DNA of 64,000 bases from the NCBI RefSeq assembly GCF_050971785.1, contig NZ_JBPCCU010000009.1, positions 1 to 64,000 of the forward strand, written 5' to 3'. Source of the stretch: Actinomadura_E scrupuli (GTDB lineage Bacteria > Actinomycetota > Actinomycetes > Streptosporangiales > Streptosporangiaceae). A program made the position numbers and the translations under genes. Positions 60,016 to 64,000 of this stretch are shown piece by piece. The notes under the pieces are model-generated. The model had not been told where the DNA came from. It saw nothing but the letters and a program-made list of their open reading frames with translations, and searched no databases. The first letter of the stretch is position 1; each line of letters starts with the position of its first letter.

Positions 60016-60450
60016 CAAATAGCCCCTGCCCGTGATTCACAGGAGCGCTGACTCCCGGAAACCCAGTCAGGCGACCGGATCGCGGTCGAGCCGGGCCGAC
60101 ACATCCAGGGGGAATCGAACTTGGCTGTCGTCCCCCATCGGACACAACCGCTCGCACATATGGCGGAGCTTGGGGAAAGGGTCTTAGTCCCACACCGTCA
60201 TGAACCACCATGCGCGGTGGACGAATCACCCCAGGGCAAATCGGCCAGCGATGACGACCACGCAACCCTGCCATGGCGCCAGTCGAGCACGGGTCTGCCT
60301 GGCTCCCCGTTAGGGGTTCGAATCCGCGCACGAGGAACGGCGCGCCAGTTCAACGAGCGGACGCGCCGGAGGTAACCTCGGTGATCTAGCTGACCCTGAC
60401 GTGGTAGATGTCGCCGATGGGGTAGCCGGGATATGTGCGTTCGGTAGTGT
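60016..60450. other. Right end of the tRNA-Leu element, gene-free
   Basis: No gene. GTCCCCCATCGGACAC at 60130-60145 differs from the tRNA-Leu 3' end (37613-37628) at one base and may be an old attachment site. On the minus strand just left of the repeat (60450 to about 60382) the recombinase frame would continue as GGNTTERTYPGYPIGDIYHV RVS and stop, which looks like the native recombinase C-terminus in the excised form. Confidence 0.45.
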
Positions 60451-60526
60451 TCCCCCCTCGGACACGCACCGAACGCACATGTGGGGGTTCCGGGATCACC
60501 CGGGCCTCCACTAGTTGCTTTTCGGG
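60451..60526 (+). repeat. Right attachment repeat (second copy)
   Basis: Exact 76-base copy of 37614-37689, again beginning with the 14-base tRNA-Leu 3' end (TCCCCCCTCGGACA). There is no tRNA to its left, so it marks the junction between the 37.6-60.45 kb element and the next element. Confidence 0.85.
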
Positions 60527-60960
60527 CTAGTGGATCATCCTCAGGCCGAGGTGCTGGTACAGACCGGCCTTGTCGAGCGGGTCGGCGACAGCGATCATCT
60601 GCGTCAGGCTCCCTGCTATGGGCAGCAGATCCGTGATCTCCTGCTGAGTTGTGATTGTCGCTCGGAGTGGCCGGCAGTTGGGCTTCCAAGCTGGCGCGGT
60701 GTTCGGCGGTGTTGATCCAGCTAGTCACCTCGGCCGGGTCGGCTCCGACGTCGAGGGCGGCCTGGTACTGCTGAGCCTGAGGTCACAGTCGGATATCTGG
60801 TTCCTCACTTCCATGGCCGCCGTGTCAGTGAGGCCAGCGGCCTGCGTGCCATGATCTCGGCGGTCTCCGCGATCCGGTCCGGTGCGAACGTCGTGGCAAG
60901 CCAGGCGTCGATGTGGTCGAGATCTCGGCCTCCCGCAGGTGGACGACCGAGAACACACGA
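60451..60960 (-). pseudogene. Serine recombinase copy 2, C-terminal part
   Basis: Homologous to 37614-38010 and degraded: an in-frame TAG replaces a Tyr codon of MTYYPEK, and there are several frameshifts. The pieces read EARVIPEPPHVRSVRVRGG, VTSWINTAEHRASLEAQLPA, EVRNQISDCDLRL and, further up, DHIDAWLATTFAPDRIAETA. The last piece is the segment missing from copy 1. Upstream sequence is interrupted at about 60965 by an unrelated gene and resumes at 62040. Confidence 0.75.
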
Positions 60961-60994
60961 GAACACCGGAACGCAGAACGAAGAGGAACCGACG

Positions 60995-61576
60995 ATGACC
61001 ACACCCCAAGACCTGATGGCTTTGCTGTCACGTGCGCTCGACCAGACCGGCACCGCCATCGTCGGTGTCCGGCCGGAGCAGGCGACGTCGCCGACCCCGT
61101 GCCGTTCCTGGGATGTCCGGGCACTGGTCAACCACGTCGTGGACGAGGTGCACCAGTTCGCCGTGGTGACCGGTGGCGGCGAGCGGAACCCTCTCGGCAT
61201 CGATGTCATCGGCGACGACTGGGGCGGTGCTTACTGCACGGCGGCGGCAGAACTGCTCGCCGTGTGGCGGCGGCCGGGCGCGCTCGACCGGGCACAGCGG
61301 CTGTCCTTCGGCGAGGTGCCGGCGCCGTGGGCGGTCCGCCGGCAGATCACCGAACTGGGGATCCACGCCTGGGACATCAGCAAAGCGACGGGGCAGCCGA
61401 CCGACCTCGACCCCGAGGTCGGCGAGGTGGCGTTGCAGTGGTTGGAGGACAACCTCAAGCCGCAGATGCGGGGCGACGAGGCGGACGGGCACCAGATCGG
61501 CCCTGAGCTGCCGGTGCCGGACGGCGCTCCGTTGTACGACCGGATCGCGGCGTTCGCCGGCCGTGACCCGAGATGA
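60995..61576 (+). CDS. TIGR03086-family metal-binding protein (DinB/MDMPI-like)
   Basis: 193 residues of a four-helix-bundle protein: PCRSWDVRALVNHVVDEVHQ (about 35-55) carries the first metal His, and ELGIHAWDISKATGQPTDLD (about 125-145) the second. The fold is shared with mycothiol-dependent maleylpyruvate isomerase and DinB; members may act in thiol-dependent detoxification, but the substrate is unknown. GAGGA lies eight bases before ATG 60995. It is intact inside a decayed recombinase, so it arrived later. Confidence 0.87.
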   Translation: MTTPQDLMALLSRALDQTGTAIVGVRPEQATSPTPCRSWDVRALVNHVVDEVHQFAVVTGGGERNPLGIDVIGDDWGGAYCTAAAELLAVWRRPGALDRAQRLSFGEVPAPWAVRRQITELGIHAWDISKATGQPTDLDPEVGEVALQWLEDNLKPQMRGDEADGHQIGPELPVPDGAPLYDRIAAFAGRDPR

Positions 61577-62039
61577 TCACTTACGCTTCCCACCGAGCTC
61601 CCAGAGCAAGCAACCTGAGCAGGGACCCCGACCTTCCTGTGATCACTTAAATGCGGCACACCTACTGCCTCTGGGCTGCCCACATATCGCGGCCGACTCG
61701 AGCGTGAACAGGTACTCGACAGGTCACAGCACGAAACCGAGTTTCCGTGCGGTATACGGTGCGCTGTCCTTCGTGGCGGCGTTGCGCGCCTGTGGGGGTG
61801 ACGAAGGAGGTGCATAACCGCTGAGCGCGGACGCCCCACAGGTCGTCCTCGGGAGCGACGGCAGCGGCGGACTCAAGTCTGTCGGCCTGGACAGAGCGGC
61901 GGGGACGAGGTAGAAGCCGCATGCGCAGGAGAGCACGACGCCGCGGCCGATCACATCGACCCCAGTGCACGTTGTCCTGGTGATCCGGCCACGTCGGAGG
62001 CCGTTGTCGAACCACCGATCCTGGCTCAGAATCGTCGCA
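61577..62039. other. Gene-free part of the insert within recombinase copy 2
   Basis: No gene with support. Repeats of TGATCACTTA (about 61574 and 61638) flank the first 70 bases. Open frames on both strands lack family sequence. The stretch ends where recombinase homology resumes. Confidence 0.45.
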
Positions 62040-62356
62040 CGACACGTTCTGTAGCCGAGCGCCACGTCCTCGATGTCGAGCAGGGCAGTGGTGCCGGTTG
62101 CGTTCCGGATCGGCGGCCGAGGGCGACAAGATGCCCTGCCGGGTGAGTTCCTCGGCGATGTCCTTGGTACCGCGTCCCGGCAAGTACTGCGCGAAGATCC
62201 ACTTCACCACCAGTGAGGTGACCGGATGGGCCACCAGCGCTTGAGGCGCTTGCCGTCAGCGGCCTTGGCCGGGTTCGGGTGGGCGCCCACGTCCTCGAGG
62301 TCGTACCCGTAGGGCGGGCGTCCGCCGAGGTAGCGGCCCTCGGTCGCGGTGATCGC
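62040..62356 (-). pseudogene. Serine recombinase copy 2, central part
   Basis: Closely similar to about 38300-38706 of copy 1, including GRPPYGYDLEDVGAHPNPAK-like sequence, HPVTSLVVKWIFAQYLPGRG and TKDIAEELTRQGILSPSAAD. A one-base loss in the RLKRL region shifts the frame. Homology ends abruptly at about 62356 and the catalytic domain is absent. Together with 60451-60960 it forms one split, dead gene. Confidence 0.8.
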
Positions 62357-62463
62357 AGCTCAGAGGCCAGCCAGGGGGAAGTCAGGGGTGCTTTGTCGTG
62401 AGGTGGCGCGACACGCACGAGGCGCACGCTACCCCCAGTACCGGCGCTGGGGTGCCTCAGTTC

Positions 62464-63072
62464 TTACGCCGCCCTCCACTGTTGCTGAGCGCCGCCATGG
62501 CAGGTGAACTGCAGGACCCCGGTGCCGTTCCCGAGGCCGAAAGTCCCATCCCCCTGGTTGACCTCCATGCACAAGCCGCTGCGCCTGTTCTGGAACAGGA
62601 AGAAGCCGTCGCCCATAGCGATCTGCCGCCAGTGTTGCTGAACGCCGTGATGGCAGGTGAACTGCACGATCCCGGTGCCGTTCCCGAGGCCGAAGGTCCC
62701 ATCCGCCTGGTTGGGTTCCAGACATTTTCCACTGCGGACGTTGATGAATGAGACGAACAGGATATTTCCTGCCCCGTCCAACACTTCGGCGAATAGGGTC
62801 CACTGTTGCTGAGCGCCGGCGTGGCAGGTGAACTGCAGGACTCCGGCGCCGTTCCCAAGGCCGAAAGTCCCATCCGCTTGGTTGACCTCAAGACACTTGC
62901 TGCTGCGCCTGTTCTGGATCCTGATGGGCGCAGCCGCCGCATAGCGTGCCGCTGACCGGCCGAGGCTTACGGATGCGCCGGTCGCGGCGTTCGCGGCCGT
63001 GGCCCCATTCCCGAGCAGGACCGGCGCCACCGCGAGGACACCTACGAGGCAGCTTACTGTGATTGACCTCAT
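62464..63072 (-). CDS. Secreted ricin-type beta-trefoil lectin
   Basis: 202 residues. The signal peptide (about 1-30, cleavage near ANAAT) precedes a complete beta-trefoil of three near-identical lobes. Each has a Cys-containing KCLEVNQADGTFGLGNG, then LQFTCHAGAQQQW, and ends with the QxW signature (QQQWTLF, QQHWRQI, QQQWRAA). The paired Cys in each lobe (CLE...TCH) should form disulfides. Lobes match each other unusually well, suggesting recent internal triplication. A stand-alone CBM13-like module without a catalytic domain probably binds galactose- or xylan-like glycans outside the cell. Confidence 0.88.
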   Translation of the reverse strand: MRSITVSCLVGVLAVAPVLLGNGATAANAATGASVSLGRSAARYAAAAPIRIQNRRSSKCLEVNQADGTFGLGNGAGVLQFTCHAGAQQQWTLFAEVLDGAGNILFVSFINVRSGKCLEPNQADGTFGLGNGTGIVQFTCHHGVQQHWRQIAMGDGFFLFQNRRSGLCMEVNQGDGTFGLGNGTGVLQFTCHGGAQQQWRAA

Positions 63073-63197
63073 TGACTCCCCCTCCTATTCACCGGCCGAT
63101 TTACGGCCTGCCACTCAGGGTGCCCGTGCCGATTCTCATGGCGCATGAGTAGCCCCTTACTCAACTCACTGAGGTGATCTCAGCGAATAACCGGTAG

Positions 63198-63419
63198 ATG
63201 GTTATTATCAAAATGAGTAAGGACAAGCGCGGCGCGGGCGATGTCTCCAATGCTGCTGGGACTGAGAGTGACGTGCTGGAGAGTCCGCGAACGGCCCTTG
63301 AGCAGGCGAATCCGCGCTCACCGATACAGCGCAGGGCGCGCAGGAACCGGTTGCAGGGCCTGTTCGAAGTTCGGATTAGGAGGGTTGAAGACGCCCGACG
63401 CCGCCGCGACCGTCACTGA
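63198..63419 (+). CDS. Doubtful short basic protein
   Basis: A 73-residue frame: MVIIKMSKDKRGAGDVSNAA, then ALEQANPRSPIQRRARRNRL and an Arg-rich end (VEDARRRRDRH). The composition is protein-like and the start is 125 bases from the divergent lectin gene, but no ribosome binding site or family is seen. It could be a remnant of a longer gene. Confidence 0.3.
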   Translation: MVIIKMSKDKRGAGDVSNAAGTESDVLESPRTALEQANPRSPIQRRARRNRLQGLFEVRIRRVEDARRRRDRH

Positions 63420-63511
63420 GCCACCACCAACCCAAGATCACTCCAGTGGCCCAGACAGTGGTCGGGTTCTCTCCATCTCGGTCGGCACGACCGGATCCCG
63501 GCCGTCTATGT

Positions 63512-63619
63512 CACCGTCTCGCCCGCGGCGATTTCTCCGAACGCATCCGCACGACGCTGGAACGCATCGAGTTGGACCTGGCCGCCCAGGACCCCGACGA
63601 CCACGGCCTGGACGCATGA
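63512..63619 (+). pseudogene. C-terminal scrap of the gene preceding the TniQ-like gene
   Basis: The frame LARGDFSERIRTTLERIELD then LAAQDPDDHGLDA ends with a TGA that overlaps an ATG (ATGA), the usual coupling between two genes of an operon. No start is available upstream. Family not recognised. Confidence 0.35.
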
Positions 63620-64000
63620 GCACCGCCCCAGCCCCGCCAGCGCACGTGCCGCCTGGCCCGCGCGCCATCGCGAGCCACCGATCCGGCCGCGACCCTTCCC
63701 CGGCGAGACAGTGACCTGCTACCTGCAGCGGCTCGCAGCCGCCGATCACCTCACCCGACACACCCTGCTGCGGGTCCTGAACAGCCGGAAGGGCTGCAAG
63801 GGCCCTTATCGCGGGTCTGTTCGCTGGCCGAGCTCACCGGGATGATCGCCGTACGACTTCGGCCGAGCCTCCAGAGAGACCTCGCCGGCTCCGTACTGAT
63901 TCCGGCCCCGAGCTTGAGGCAAGAAGTTCGGGAACACGCACCTGATCGGCCACAGCCGATCGGTGGCCTCAGTCGTCCGCGGGCGCCCTCAGCTTCTCGC
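63616..64000 (+). pseudogene. TniQ-like protein, frameshifted and cut by the window edge
   Basis: ATG 63616 opens MSTAPAPPAHVPPGPRA. After a shift near 63680 the next frame has RPRPFPGETVTCYLQRLAAA, DHLTRHTLLRVLN, the N-terminal signature of TniQ-type transposition target-selector proteins. A second shift near 63815 leads to CSLAELTGM and then degraded sequence to the window end. TniQ proteins act with TniA/TniB or CRISPR-associated transposons. None of those partners is visible here. Confidence 0.5.

Noticed and set aside
60091..60145. A minus-strand T-arm-like string (AAGTTCGATTCCCCC)
   Set aside because: The neighbouring sequence does not fold into a cloverleaf; the overlap with the attachment-like sequence is a better explanation.
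60290..60345. A possible tRNA (GGGGTTCGAATCC near 60312)
   Set aside because: Only a T-loop-like string is present. No acceptor, D or anticodon stems can be paired around it.
37609..63000. A conjugative actinomycete integrative element (AICE)
   Set aside because: No FtsK/TraB-like translocase, RepSA/Prim-Pol replication protein or excisionase gene was found in the interval.

Overview
This is high-GC actinobacterial DNA. Streptosporangiaceae or a close relative is likely: there is a secreted chaplin-repeat protein, a RicT (PSP1) homologue, an MFS-thymidylate kinase fusion, two-component and ECF regulators, and paralogous GT39 glycosyltransferases. The window splits into a mostly intact chromosomal half (about 1-37.6 kb) and a decayed, insertion-rich half (about 37.6-64 kb) that starts at a tRNA-Leu gene.

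Region 1 (1-2.6 kb): a HAD hydrolase, then a truncated TPR regulator butted against a degenerate tyrosine recombinase that sits beside tRNA-Thr(CGT), the scar of an old integrated element.

Region 2 (2.66-19.4 kb): a secreted TAP-type peptidase, a MarR regulator, and a cell-envelope module made of an OmpR-type response regulator with its histidine kinase, a MacAB-like exporter operon (membrane fusion protein, ATPase, broken permease, small membrane protein), a GT2-GtrA protein with a GT39 enzyme, an ECF sigma factor with a membrane partner, a second GT39 enzyme, and a trypsin-like lipoprotein protease. TGAGAA-type direct repeats with an exact 11-bp period lie in front of the response regulator, the exporter, the GT2-GtrA gene and the second GT39 gene, which suggests one regulon run by the response regulator.

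Region 3 (19.5-37.4 kb): a CYP136-like P450-SDR pair with its TetR regulator and clear palindromic operators; a YrdB-family membrane protein; then housekeeping genes (RicT, a beta-propeller membrane protein, a fructosamine-kinase-family protein, a low-molecular-weight phosphatase, HolB, MFS-Tmk, TopA, a DUF5703 protein). It ends with a very large chaplin protein carrying eight chaplin-like repeats, an unknown secreted protein and an M20 peptidase.

Region 4 (37.5-60.5 kb): an integrated element at tRNA-Leu(GAG). A decayed large serine recombinase borders the tRNA, and the tRNA 3' end with recombinase sequence is repeated exactly over 76 bp at 60.45 kb. Cargo includes a tandem P-loop protein, small membrane proteins, a Tad pilus operon (lipoprotein, tadB, tadC, Flp-like pilin, two TadE-like genes) split twice by modules that each carry a large 49-residue-repeat membrane protein, an AraC/SDR divergent pair, a LuxR-type two-component system, a broken Tat-type SDR, and a MerR-like regulator.

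Region 5 (60.45-64 kb): a second, more decayed recombinase copy (a tandem element at the same site) split by an insert with a TIGR03086 gene, then a secreted three-lobe ricin-type lectin and a frameshifted TniQ-like gene at the window edge.
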